Positions 43,496 through 51,681 of a stretch of DNA of 64,000 nt are shown in pieces (within the stretch, counting starts at the first letter, position 1; every line of letters starts with the position of its first letter). Origin of the DNA: Pseudomonas putida (GTDB lineage Bacteria > Pseudomonadota > Gammaproteobacteria > Pseudomonadales > Pseudomonadaceae); contig NZ_BSKJ01000016.1 in the NCBI RefSeq assembly GCF_030159595.1, positions 1-64,000 of the forward strand. The letters are read 5' to 3'. Below the pieces are notes generated by a model. The model did no database searches. It was not told the DNA's origin and worked only from the letters and a program-made list of their open reading frames with translations. Position numbers and translations under genes: made by a program.

Positions 43496-44249
43496 TCAGC
43501 AAGTGGCCGCCCAGCGCGGCCAGGCCAATAAAGAAGCAACGCTTGAACAGCAACGCGCTGATGCGCTGACGCAACCACTGTCCGGCCAACATGCCGAGCA
43601 AAGCTGGCGCCAGCATCAGCAGCGAAGCCCCCAGCGCCTGGCCTCCGAGGGCATCCTGCCCGGCCAGGCCGATGGCCAGTGCCAGGGTTGAAACCGTGAA
43701 CGACAGGCCCAGGGCCTGGATCATCTGTTCACGGCTCAGGCCCAGGCTCTGCAAGTAGGGCACAGCAGGTATCACGAACACCCCGGTTGCCGCCGTGACT
43801 ACCCCCGTCACCAGCCCACAAACCGGCCCCAGCCAACGTTCGTGCCCCGCCACCAAATGCAAGCCCGGGCCGACCAGCCCGTACAACGCATACACCAGCA
43901 AGGCCGCACCCAACGCGTGCACGGCCCATGGACCACTGTTGATCCCCAACCAGGCACTGCCCAGCAAGGTGCCCATGAAGATCAGCGCCAGCATCGGCCC
44001 CAACCGCGCCAACAACGCCCGCAAGTGCCCGCCGCTGGCCAGTTGCCATAGGTTGGTGAGGGTCGAGGGCACGATCAGTAGCGCTGCTGCCTGCGCCGGT
44101 GGCATCGCCAGGCCCAGCAGGCCCATGGCGATGGTCGGCAGGCCCAAGCCGATCACCCCTTTGACGGCGCCAGCCAGCAAGAAGGTCAGCACCACCAGCA
44201 GCGACAGCGCTGGGCCAATGTTCTGGTAGAAAGCGAGCAAGGTAGTCAT
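43485..44249 (-). CDS. TSUP (TauE/SafE) family membrane permease
   Basis: A 254-residue integral membrane protein with about eight helices and two TauE/SafE repeats: LTFLLAGAVKGVIGLGLPTI in the first, GLVTGVVTAATGVFVIPAVP in the second. Family members export or import sulfonates, sulfite or other anions. ATG 44249 starts just before TM1; no strong ribosome site. Substrate not inferable. Convergent overlap with the ygiN-like gene. Confidence 0.87.
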   Translation of the reverse strand: MTTLLAFYQNIGPALSLLVVLTFLLAGAVKGVIGLGLPTIAMGLLGLAMPPAQAAALLIVPSTLTNLWQLASGGHLRALLARLGPMLALIFMGTLLGSAWLGINSGPWAVHALGAALLVYALYGLVGPGLHLVAGHERWLGPVCGLVTGVVTAATGVFVIPAVPYLQSLGLSREQMIQALGLSFTVSTLALAIGLAGQDALGGQALGASLLMLAPALLGMLAGQWLRQRISALLFKRCFFIGLAALGGHLLING

Positions 44250-44388
44250 GGGCCGATAATGGCGTGCGCCGGGCGCGCTGAAAACCCTGGCCTCAACAGA
44301 TGTGCGCAATTTCTCGGCCACTCACTTGCAGCCAGCAAAACCCTCAGCACACAATCGGCACATCGCACCACGAAAAAAGGATTTTCCA

Positions 44389-44994
44389 GTGGCATCGATC
44401 TACCAGCTCAAACCGCGCTTCCAGGCCCTGCTGCGCCCGGCAGTCCAGCGCCTTTACGACCGGGGCGTCACCGCCAACCAGGTCACCGTCGCCGCCGCCG
44501 TGGTGTCGATTCTGCTGGGCCTGCTGCTGGCCGTCCTGTCCCCTATCACCTGGTTGTTCATCCTGGTGCCGATATGGATGCTCCTGCGCATGGCACTGAA
44601 CGCCGTGGACGGCATGCTGGCCCGGGAGTTCGGCCAGCAATCTACCCTCGGCGCCTACCTCAACGAACTTTGCGACGTGATCGCTGACGCCGCCCTGTAC
44701 CTGCCCTTCGCCCTGCTGACCGGGGTATCACCGACGCTGGTGGTGCTGGTGGTGCTGTGTGCCACGTTCAGCGAATACGCCGGCGTCATGGGCCCACTGG
44801 CCGGTGCCTCGCGGCGTTATGACGGCCCCATGGGCAAAAGCGACCGGGCCTTTGCCTTCGGCGTACTGGGCACCGGCGTTGCCTTTGGCCTGCTGAACGG
44901 CAGCTGGATCAATGGCTTGCTGCTGGTCATCCTCGCGCTCTCGCTCTATACCCTCTACAACCGGGTTCGCCAGGGGCTGGCCGAAACCCGCTGA
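44389..44994 (+). CDS. CDP-alcohol phosphatidyltransferase, YnbA-like
   Basis: A 201-residue membrane enzyme, same length as E. coli YnbA. GTG 44389 is the start, with AAGG 8 bases upstream. The CDP-alcohol transferase motif D-xx-DGxxAR-x8-G-xxx-D-xxx-D appears as NAVDGMLAREFGQQSTLG then AYLNELCD: the first and third aspartates are asparagine. To my recollection E. coli YnbA shares these substitutions, so they mark the subfamily rather than decay. It should transfer a phosphatidyl group from CDP-diacylglycerol to an alcohol, but the acceptor is unknown. First gene of a six-gene lipid operon. Confidence 0.85.
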   Translation: MASIYQLKPRFQALLRPAVQRLYDRGVTANQVTVAAAVVSILLGLLLAVLSPITWLFILVPIWMLLRMALNAVDGMLAREFGQQSTLGAYLNELCDVIADAALYLPFALLTGVSPTLVVLVVLCATFSEYAGVMGPLAGASRRYDGPMGKSDRAFAFGVLGTGVAFGLLNGSWINGLLLVILALSLYTLYNRVRQGLAETR

Positions 44995-45024
44995 GCCTAT
45001 AGTCGTCGCAAAAGGACGTTGACC

Positions 45025-46779
45025 ATGCGCCAAGCGCAAGCGCTGCATTTCTCCACCCATGACGGTGTCGAGCTGCACTACCGTCATTGGCCTGCCACCC
45101 GCAACGAACACCAGCCACGCCGGGCCGTGGTGATGTTCCACCGCGGCCATGAACACGGCGGGCGCATGGCCCACCTGGCCGATGAGCTGGACATGCCGGG
45201 CTATGACTTCTTCGCCTGGGATGCGCGCGGCCACGGCCAGTCGCCAGGTGCACGTGGCGACAGCCCGGGGTTTGCCACCAGCGTGCGCGACGTGCAGACC
45301 TTCATCGAACATATCCAGGCCCACCACGGCATCGCCGAGCAGGACCTGGTGGTGCTGGCGCAAAGCGTTGGCGCTGTGCTGATTGCCACCTGGGCCCACG
45401 ACTACGCGCCCAAGGTGCGCTGCCTGGTGCTGGCCTCGCCAGCATTCAAGGTAAAACTGTATGTGCCGTTCGCCCGCCCCGGCCTGAAGCTGCTCAAGGC
45501 TTTGCGCGGCAACTTCTTCGTCAACAGCTACGTCAAGCCACGCCTGCTCACTCACGACCCAGAGCGGGTGATGTCATATGTGGCCGACCCGCTGATCAGC
45601 CGGCCGATTTCGGTGACCATGCTGCTGGGCCTTTACGAAGCCGCCGATCGGGTGGTGGCGGACGCCCAGGCCATTCAGGTACCGACCCAGTTGCTGGTAT
45701 CCGGTGCCGACTTCGTGGTCGAGCGCCAGCCACAGGAACGCTTTTTTGAACGCCTCGGCAGCGCGCGCAAGGAAATGCACATCCTGCCGGGCTTCTTCCA
45801 CGACACCCTCGGCGAGCGGGAGCGGGCCCATGCCCTGAGGCGCATCGAACGGTTTGTTGAACACTGTTTCGCCAGGCCCGCAGCCCTGCCCTCACTGCTG
45901 GATGCCGACAAGACCGGGGCCACTTGCGCCGAGGCCGAAAGCCTGGCCGCACCGTTGCCACGCCACTCGCCTCGTGACCTTTACTGGCGCGCCACCCGCG
46001 CCGGGCTGAGCCTGGGCAAGGGGCTTTCTGCGGGTGTGAAACTGGGCTTCGACACCGGCTTCGATTCGGGCAGCACACTCGACTACGTTTACCGCAACCA
46101 ACCGACCGGCAAGGGCAAGCTGGGCCGCCTGGTCGACCAGAACTACCTCAACGCCATTGGCTGGCGTGGCATTCGCCAGCGCAAGCTGCATGTTGAAGCG
46201 CTACTGCGCCTGGCCATCACCCGCCTGCGCGAACAACAACGGCCTGTGCATATTGTCGATATCGCCGCCGGCCATGGCCGCTACATCCTCGAAGCCCTGC
46301 AAGACCTTGAGCAGCTGCCGGACTCGATCCTGCTGCGCGACTACAGCGAGCTGAACGTGCAACAAGGTCGCGCGCTGATCGCCGAGAAAGGCGTGGTCGA
46401 TATCGCCCGCTTCGTCCAAGGCGACGCTTTCGATCGCCAGAGCCTGGCCACGCTAGAACAGCCCCCAACACTGGCCGTGGTTTCGGGGCTGTACGAACTG
46501 TTCCCCAGCAACCAGTTGGTGGGCAACTCGCTGGCGGGCCTGGCCGATGCCATGGAGGATGGCGGCTACCTGATCTACACCGGCCAGCCATGGCACCCGC
46601 AACTTGAGATGATTGCCCGCGCCCTCACCAGCCATCGTGGTGGCGAGGCTTGGGTGATGCGCCGCCGCAGCCAGGCCGAAATGGACCAGCTGGTCGAGGC
46701 TGCGGGCTTCCGCAAGCTGGCCCAGCGTATCGATGAATGGGGCATTTTCAGCGTCAGCCTGGCACAACGGGTGCGCTGA
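45025..46779 (+). CDS. Alpha/beta hydrolase-methyltransferase fusion, YnbC-like
   Basis: A 584-residue fusion. Residues 1-290 are a monoacylglycerol-lipase-like alpha/beta hydrolase (FHRGHEHGGRMAHLADEL, WDARGHGQSPG); the nucleophile elbow reads AQSVG instead of GxSxG. Residues about 330-584 form a SAM-type methyltransferase-like domain with VDIAAGHGRYILEAL as motif I. E. coli YnbC has the same length and order. Coupling a lipase-like domain to a methyltransferase suggests editing of a lipid head group or acyl chain (inference). AAAGGACG precedes ATG 45025; the stop abuts the next ATG. Confidence 0.85.
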   Translation: MRQAQALHFSTHDGVELHYRHWPATRNEHQPRRAVVMFHRGHEHGGRMAHLADELDMPGYDFFAWDARGHGQSPGARGDSPGFATSVRDVQTFIEHIQAHHGIAEQDLVVLAQSVGAVLIATWAHDYAPKVRCLVLASPAFKVKLYVPFARPGLKLLKALRGNFFVNSYVKPRLLTHDPERVMSYVADPLISRPISVTMLLGLYEAADRVVADAQAIQVPTQLLVSGADFVVERQPQERFFERLGSARKEMHILPGFFHDTLGERERAHALRRIERFVEHCFARPAALPSLLDADKTGATCAEAESLAAPLPRHSPRDLYWRATRAGLSLGKGLSAGVKLGFDTGFDSGSTLDYVYRNQPTGKGKLGRLVDQNYLNAIGWRGIRQRKLHVEALLRLAITRLREQQRPVHIVDIAAGHGRYILEALQDLEQLPDSILLRDYSELNVQQGRALIAEKGVVDIARFVQGDAFDRQSLATLEQPPTLAVVSGLYELFPSNQLVGNSLAGLADAMEDGGYLIYTGQPWHPQLEMIARALTSHRGGEAWVMRRRSQAEMDQLVEAAGFRKLAQRIDEWGIFSVSLAQRVR

Positions 46780-48093
46780 ATGAGCCCGCCACGCGAGCCA
46801 GGGCTGATCCGCCGGGGCGTGTTCTGGCTTCTGCTGCTGGGGCCGTTTTTCTTCCTCAGCTACGGGCTGGTGAACAATTACACGGCCGGGCGCAGTGATG
46901 TCGGCAGCCTGGTGTTCGGCTGGGAGCGCGGCATGCCGCTGTGGCCCTGGACGATCATCCCGTACTGGTCGATCGACCTGCTCTACGGGTTGTCCTTCCT
47001 GCTGCCGCGCACACGCCAGGAAATGGACCGGCACGCGCTGGCACTGCTCAGCGCACAGGTGATCAGCGTCAGCTGCTTCTTGCTGTGGCCGCTGCGCTTC
47101 ACCTTCGAGCGGCCGGAGCTGGATGGGCTGTTTGGCTGGCTGTTCGATGTGCTGATGGGCTTCGACAAGCCGTTCAACCAGGCGCCCTCGCTGCACATTG
47201 CGCTGCTGGTCATCATCTGGACGATGTTTGCCCGCCATGTGCAGCGCCAGTCCTTGCGCTGGCTGATGCATGGCTGGATGGCGTTGATCGGGGTGTCGGT
47301 GCTGACCACCTGGCAGCATCATTTCATCGATGTACCCACGGGGGCGCTGGCAGGATTTGCCTGCCTGTGGCTGTGGCCGTATCAAGGGCGCCTGCCCTTT
47401 CAGGCGGCCCACCTTGCACGGGATGCCAAGCGTTGGCGGGTAGCCTGTTGTTATGCCATCGGCGCGCTGTTGTGTGGGCTCCCTGTCGCTACGCTGGGCG
47501 GAGCCTGGCTGTGGCTGGGTTGGCCGTCGGTGTCCCTGGGGCTGGTGGCGCTGAACTATGCCGTGTTCGGGGCGGGCGGTTTTCAAAAGGATACCGACGG
47601 GCGCTTGTCGAATGCTGGCTGGTGGCTGCTGGCACCCTATCGGGTGGGCGCGTGGCTCAATTCGCGGCTGTGGACGAGGCGCCACCCGCAAGCGGATGAG
47701 GTCTGCAATGGCGTGTACCTTGGGCGGATTCCAGGACGTGGCGAGGGGGCGCAATTTGCTGCGATTGTCGATGTGTGTGCGGAGCTGCCGTGCACAGTAT
47801 TGGCTACGCAGGATTACCTGCATTTCCCCACCCTTGACCTGATAGCACCCGACAGCCCCCTGCTGCTGCAGGCCGCTAACGCCATCGAACACTTCCATGC
47901 CAAAGGCCCTGTGCTGGTGTGCTGTGCGTTGGGTTATTCACGCAGCGCCAGCGCCGTGGCGGCCTGGCTGGTGGTTACCGGCCGCTGCAATGACGCCCAG
48001 CAGGCAGAATCCCTTATCCGCAAAGCCCGCCCCGGCATCGTCCTGCACAGCGCGCATCGCCAGGCGCTCCAGCAACTGGGAGCACAGCCATGA
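46780..48093 (+). CDS. PAP2-dual-specificity phosphatase fusion, YnbD-like
   Basis: A 437-residue membrane protein. The N-terminal part has about six to eight helices with PAP2-superfamily motifs: KPFNQAPSLHIALL (PSxH) and TTWQHHFIDVPTGALAG (H-xxx-D). The soluble C-terminus is a protein-tyrosine/dual-specificity phosphatase-like domain with the CX5R signature in CCALGYSRSASAVAAW. Same architecture as E. coli YnbD. A lipid phosphatase joined to a Cys-based phosphatase is expected to act on a phosphorylated lipid intermediate such as a phosphatidyl-alcohol phosphate (inference). ATG directly follows the upstream TGA. Confidence 0.85.
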   Translation: MSPPREPGLIRRGVFWLLLLGPFFFLSYGLVNNYTAGRSDVGSLVFGWERGMPLWPWTIIPYWSIDLLYGLSFLLPRTRQEMDRHALALLSAQVISVSCFLLWPLRFTFERPELDGLFGWLFDVLMGFDKPFNQAPSLHIALLVIIWTMFARHVQRQSLRWLMHGWMALIGVSVLTTWQHHFIDVPTGALAGFACLWLWPYQGRLPFQAAHLARDAKRWRVACCYAIGALLCGLPVATLGGAWLWLGWPSVSLGLVALNYAVFGAGGFQKDTDGRLSNAGWWLLAPYRVGAWLNSRLWTRRHPQADEVCNGVYLGRIPGRGEGAQFAAIVDVCAELPCTVLATQDYLHFPTLDLIAPDSPLLLQAANAIEHFHAKGPVLVCCALGYSRSASAVAAWLVVTGRCNDAQQAESLIRKARPGIVLHSAHRQALQQLGAQP

Positions 48094-48521
48094 ACCTGCG
48101 CGTAGTGGCCAGCCTGCTGGGCCGAGGCAAACAGCTGGAGTGCCTGTCCGACGGCCTCACCCTGCTGGCCCTGGCCTATGGCCTTGCCCCCTTGCTGGGT
48201 ACCTCGCTGCAACCGCTGGTCAGCCTGTTGTGCTGCGCGCTGCTGGCGCTCGGCGTGCTGCACAAGTACTGGGCCATCCGCGTGGCAATCGATGCCGAAC
48301 TGTTTGCCCACCTCGCCAATAGCGGTGACCTGGCGGCAGACACCCAGGCGCTGGACCGCGCCCTGTTCGAGCTGAAACTCAAACCACAGGCCACGGACGC
48401 CCGCGCCTGGCCTGACCGCAGCCAAGCCGCGCTGGGCCTGTTGCGCCGCCAGGCGGTGTGCCTGGGCCTGCAGCTGTCGCTGGCCTTGGCTACCCTGCTG
48501 ACACTGCCTTTGAAGGGATAA
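48090..48521 (+). CDS. Unknown small membrane protein of the lipid operon
   Basis: A 143-residue protein with no family I recognise. Hydrophobic helices at about residues 23-60 (two closely spaced spans) and 120-140; the middle is a soluble helical stretch rich in Ala and Leu (AHLANSGDLAADTQALDRAL). Overlaps the upstream stop by 4 bases (ATGA), so co-translation with the phosphatase is likely. It has no E. coli ynb counterpart that I know of. Possibly a scaffold or small subunit. Confidence 0.7.
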   Translation: MNLRVVASLLGRGKQLECLSDGLTLLALAYGLAPLLGTSLQPLVSLLCCALLALGVLHKYWAIRVAIDAELFAHLANSGDLAADTQALDRALFELKLKPQATDARAWPDRSQAALGLLRRQAVCLGLQLSLALATLLTLPLKG

Positions 48522-48531
48522 CGACCGCCCC

Positions 48532-49155
48532 ATGCTCGCCAACCTGACCGCTTACGCCATCACCTCCGCCGCCCGCCTGATCACGGGCGCCCGGGCCTTG
48601 TGGCTGGGTTGCACGCCGCTACCTGTGCAGCGCCTGTACTTTGCCAACCACAGCAGCCACGGTGACTTCGTGCTGCTGTGGGCATCACTGCCGCAGCCCC
48701 TGCGCAAGCGCACCCGCCCGGTGGCTGGCGCGGACTACTGGGCCAAACCGGGCATCCGTGATTTCCTCATTCGCAAGGTGTTCAATGGCGTGCTGATTGA
48801 TCGGCAACGCAGTGAAGGCCAGGGTAGCCCGCTGCAACCGATCCTCGAAGCCGTGGCCAATGGCGACTCGCTGATCTTCTTCCCGGAGGGCACCCGCAAC
48901 CTGGGGGATGAGCCTCTGATGCCGTTCAGAAGCGGGTTGTACCACCTGGCTGCAGCCAACCCCGATGTCGAGCTGGTACCCGTATGGATCGCCAACCTCA
49001 ACCGGGTGATGCCCAAGGGACGCGCCTTGCCCCTGCCGTTGCTGTGCACACTGAGCTTTGGCGAACCACTGCACCTGCACGCTGATGAAAGCAAGCAGGC
49101 CTTTCTCGAGCGGGCCAGCCAGGCCCTGCTGAACCTGGCCCCGAAGGATGCCTGA
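48532..49155 (+). CDS. PlsC-type 1-acyl-glycerol-3-phosphate acyltransferase
   Basis: A 207-residue lysophospholipid acyltransferase-fold enzyme. The catalytic NHxSxxD block reads FANHSSHGDFV, followed by the glycerophosphate-binding block FFPEGTRNLGDEPLMPFRSG. Slightly shorter than housekeeping PlsC (about 240) and with a different N-terminus, so it is a specialised paralogue. Position between the phosphatase and the CDP-diglyceride synthase suggests it makes or remodels the phosphatidate or lysolipid used by this operon. Confidence 0.87.
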   Translation: MLANLTAYAITSAARLITGARALWLGCTPLPVQRLYFANHSSHGDFVLLWASLPQPLRKRTRPVAGADYWAKPGIRDFLIRKVFNGVLIDRQRSEGQGSPLQPILEAVANGDSLIFFPEGTRNLGDEPLMPFRSGLYHLAAANPDVELVPVWIANLNRVMPKGRALPLPLLCTLSFGEPLHLHADESKQAFLERASQALLNLAPKDA

Positions 49156-49156
49156 C

Positions 49157-50089
49157 ATGGACGACAATACCCTTTCCCTGTTCACCGGCATCGGCGCCCT
49201 GCTGCTGCTCGCCAGCGTGATCGGCCGCCTGCTCAAATGGCGCGCTGGCCCGGCACCGCACGCGGTAATCGACAACCTCAACGCTCGCATCAACGCCTGG
49301 TGGGTGATGGTGCTGGTGATCGGCATCGCCTTCCTGTTCGGCAAGTATGGTGTGATCGTGCTGTTCTACGGCGTGTCGTTCTACGCCCTGCGCGAATTCA
49401 TGACCCTGACCCCGACCCGGCGCAGCGACTACCCGGCGCTGGTGGCGGCGTTCTATGTGGCGCTGCCCGTGCAATATGTGCTCATCGCCATGGACTGGTA
49501 CGGCCTGTTCAGCATCTTTATCCCGGTGTACCTGTTTTTGCTGCTGCCGATATTGGCCAGCTTTGGCGGCGATACCACACGCTTCCTTGAACGTGCGTCA
49601 AAGGTGCAGTGGGGGTTGATGATCGCGGTGTACTGCGTGTCATCGGTACCGGCCTTGATGACGCTGGACATCCCGGGCTACGAGGGGCGCAACCTGCTGC
49701 TGATCGCCTGGCTGATCCTGGTGGTGCAGATCAGCGACGTGCTGCAGTATGTGTGCGGCAAGCTGTTCGGCAAGCACAAGGTAGCGCCCAACCTGTCCCC
49801 GTCCAAGACTGTCGAAGGCCTGGCCGGCGGCGTGGCACTGGCCACGCTGATTGGTGCCCTGCTGTGCTGGATCACCCCGTTTACCTTCTGGCAGGCCGCA
49901 CTGATGGCGCTGACCGTGAACACCATGGGCTTCTTCGGCGGGCTGGTGATGTCGGCAATCAAGCGCGACCGCGGGGTGAAGGACTGGGGCCACATGATCG
50001 AAGGCCACGGCGGCATGCTCGACCGTATGGACTCGGTGTGCTTTGCGGCGCCGGTGTTCTTCCACTTTGTGCGGTACTGGTGGGCATAG
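49157..50089 (+). CDS. Phosphatidate cytidylyltransferase, YnbB-like (CdsA paralogue)
   Basis: A 310-residue membrane enzyme making CDP-diacylglycerol from phosphatidate and CTP. The CDS signature is intact: SAIKRDRGVKDWGHMIEGHG followed by GMLDRMD. About eight helices; the VQISDVLQYVCGKLFGKHK block is also typical. AAGGA 8 bases before ATG 49157 decides the start over ATG 49148. It closes the operon and would supply the CDP-diacylglycerol used by the YnbA-like enzyme, making the pathway self-contained. Confidence 0.9.
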   Translation: MDDNTLSLFTGIGALLLLASVIGRLLKWRAGPAPHAVIDNLNARINAWWVMVLVIGIAFLFGKYGVIVLFYGVSFYALREFMTLTPTRRSDYPALVAAFYVALPVQYVLIAMDWYGLFSIFIPVYLFLLLPILASFGGDTTRFLERASKVQWGLMIAVYCVSSVPALMTLDIPGYEGRNLLLIAWLILVVQISDVLQYVCGKLFGKHKVAPNLSPSKTVEGLAGGVALATLIGALLCWITPFTFWQAALMALTVNTMGFFGGLVMSAIKRDRGVKDWGHMIEGHGGMLDRMDSVCFAAPVFFHFVRYWWA

Positions 50090-50091
50090 TC

Positions 50092-50108
50092 ATACCCCCT
50101 GGGGGTAT
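50092..50108. promoter_or_regulatory. CsoR/RcnR-type palindrome, orphan
   Basis: ATACCCCC-T-GGGGGTAT, the C-tract/G-tract dyad recognised by CsoR/RcnR-family metal sensors. It precedes only a 57-codon frame (ATG 50111 to TAA 50284) that runs straight into a REP, so the original target gene may have been lost. Confidence 0.6.
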
Positions 50109-50147
50109 AGATGAACGACCCTGCCCAAAATCCGGAAACCAGCACGA

Positions 50148-50242
50148 TTCCTGTGGGAGCGGGCTTGCCCGCGAAGAATGCGACACGGTATATGGCACCG
50201 GCTTCGCCGGTGTTCGCGGGCAAGCCCGCTCCCACAGAGACC
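50148..50242. repeat. Inverted REP pair
   Basis: GGGAGCGGGCTTGCCCGCGA and TCGCGGGCAAGCCCGCTCCC in outward-facing order, separated by about 35 bases containing the small hairpin ACCGGCTTCGCCGGT. Confidence 0.8.
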
Positions 50243-50306
50243 GCGCAAGCCTCAGATTTGGAACAAGATAGTTGCCTTCATTAAGGGAATTGGTGCGCCA
50301 TAGAAT

Positions 50307-50582
50307 TCACTTGAGGTAAGACCGCAACAACGCCGCCACCTTGTCAGCCTCATCCTGCCGCTCCTCGGCACTCAGCCCGTCTGCCACCAGGTGCTCGCGA
50401 ATATGCCCTTCCATCACTTCTGCCATCAGCCCGTTCACCGCGCCGCGCACAGCCGCAATCTGCTGCAGGATCGCCAGGCAGTCCTTGTCCTGCTCCAGCG
50501 CCGTCTCAAGCGCAGCCGCCTGGCCCTTGATCTTGCGCACCCGGGTCAGCAGTTGCTTCTTGCTCTTGTGGGTATGTGCCAT
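50307..50582 (-). CDS. dmeR: RcnR/CsoR-family nickel-cobalt sensor (DmeR-like)
   Basis: A 91-residue all-helical metal-sensing repressor. Residues His3, Cys35, His60 and His64 are all present (AHTHKS; DKDCLAI; EGHIREH), which is the Ni/Co ligand set of RcnR and distinguishes it from copper CsoR (C-H-C) and formaldehyde-sensing FrmR. Divergent from a DmeF-type efflux gene with an operator in the 70-bp gap, so it should repress both until nickel or cobalt binds. Confidence 0.88.
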   Translation of the reverse strand: MAHTHKSKKQLLTRVRKIKGQAAALETALEQDKDCLAILQQIAAVRGAVNGLMAEVMEGHIREHLVADGLSAEERQDEADKVAALLRSYLK

Positions 50583-50603
50583 TGGGTTTCACACCATGCT
50601 AGG

Positions 50604-50622
50604 TATACTGGGGTATAGTATA
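50604..50622. promoter_or_regulatory. RcnR-type operator in the dmeR/dmeF gap
   Basis: TATACT-GGGG-TAT-AGTATA: an inverted TATACT/AGTATA flanking a G-tract, close to the RcnR consensus TACT-Gn-N-AGTA. It lies between the two divergent starts. Confidence 0.75.
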
Positions 50623-50652
50623 TTTCTCGATCTTCCGGGAGCATGATAAACC

Positions 50653-51585
50653 ATGGCGGCACAAACCTCAGACCGTTGGCAGCACAGCCATCAGTTCCAC
50701 ACCAGCAACCTGGGCGCCGAGCGCAAGACGCGTCTGGCGGTGTGGCTTACCGCCGTGATGATGGTGGCGGAAATTGCCGGTGGCTGGTTCTTCAACTCCA
50801 TGGCACTGCTGGCCGATGGCTGGCACATGAGTTCCCACGCCCTGGCCTTGGGCCTGTCACTGCTGGCCTACGCCGCCGCAAGGCGTTATGCCGCTGATCG
50901 ACGCTTTGCCTTTGGCACCTGGAAAATCGAGATTCTCGGCGGCTACTCCAGCGCGTTGCTGTTGCTGGGCGTAGCCGGGCTGATGGTGTTCCAGTCTGTG
51001 CAACGGCTGCTGACACCGGGGCCGATTCACTATGACGAGGCCATCTTCATCGCTGTGATCGGCCTTGCCGTCAACCTGATCTGCGCCTGGCTGCTGCACG
51101 ATGGCCATCATCATGATCATCATGGGCACGAGCATCCCCATGACCACGACCATCATCACCACGACCTGAACCTGCGCTCGGCCTACCTGCATGTGGTAGC
51201 CGATGCCGCCACCTCGGTACTGGCCATCGTTGCCCTGCTGGCCGGCAAGTTCTGGGGCGCGAGCTGGCTCGACCCGGTCATGGGCCTGGTGGGTGCGCTG
51301 CTGGTGGCGCTGTGGGCCCGCGGCCTGCTGCGCGATACCGGGCGGGTGCTGCTGGATGCGGAGATGGACGCGCCGGTGGTGGAAGAAATCCGCGACGTGG
51401 TGGCGCAGCTGCCAGTGCCGACCAACATCACCGATCTGCATGTGTGGCGGGTGGGCAAGGACCAGTACGCCTGCATTCTCGGCCTGGCCACGCAAGGTGA
51501 CCTCAGCGCCGACAGCGTGCGTCAGGCCTTGGGTGTACATGAAGAACTGGCGCACATCACCGTCGAGGTAAACCGCCTGGCATAG
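50653..51585 (+). CDS. dmeF: Cation diffusion facilitator, DmeF-like Ni/Co efflux
   Basis: A 310-residue CDF transporter exporting divalent metals by proton antiport. Six helices; the metal sites are the HMSSHALALG segment of TM2 and HVVADAATSVLAI of TM5. A long His-rich cytosolic loop (DGHHHDHHGHEHPHDHDHHH) and an N-terminal HSHQFHTSN stretch are typical of DmeF. The RcnR-type divergent repressor supports nickel/cobalt over zinc. Confidence 0.9.
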   Translation: MAAQTSDRWQHSHQFHTSNLGAERKTRLAVWLTAVMMVAEIAGGWFFNSMALLADGWHMSSHALALGLSLLAYAAARRYAADRRFAFGTWKIEILGGYSSALLLLGVAGLMVFQSVQRLLTPGPIHYDEAIFIAVIGLAVNLICAWLLHDGHHHDHHGHEHPHDHDHHHHDLNLRSAYLHVVADAATSVLAIVALLAGKFWGASWLDPVMGLVGALLVALWARGLLRDTGRVLLDAEMDAPVVEEIRDVVAQLPVPTNITDLHVWRVGKDQYACILGLATQGDLSADSVRQALGVHEELAHITVEVNRLA

Positions 51586-51681
51586 CGCGACCAGACAGCT
51601 GGACGTCGAGCCCAGGCAACTGCGGCTCGGCGGTTGGGCCTATGGTGACCAGTCATTCAGCCAGTCACCAGGAGTTGTGCC

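Noticed and set aside
45019..45024. TTG start two codons upstream of the YnbC-like ATG
   Set aside because: ATG 45025 has better spacing from AAAGGACG.
50111..50284. 57-codon frame after the CsoR-type palindrome as an intact gene
   Set aside because: Most of it is translated REP sequence; at best a truncated remnant.
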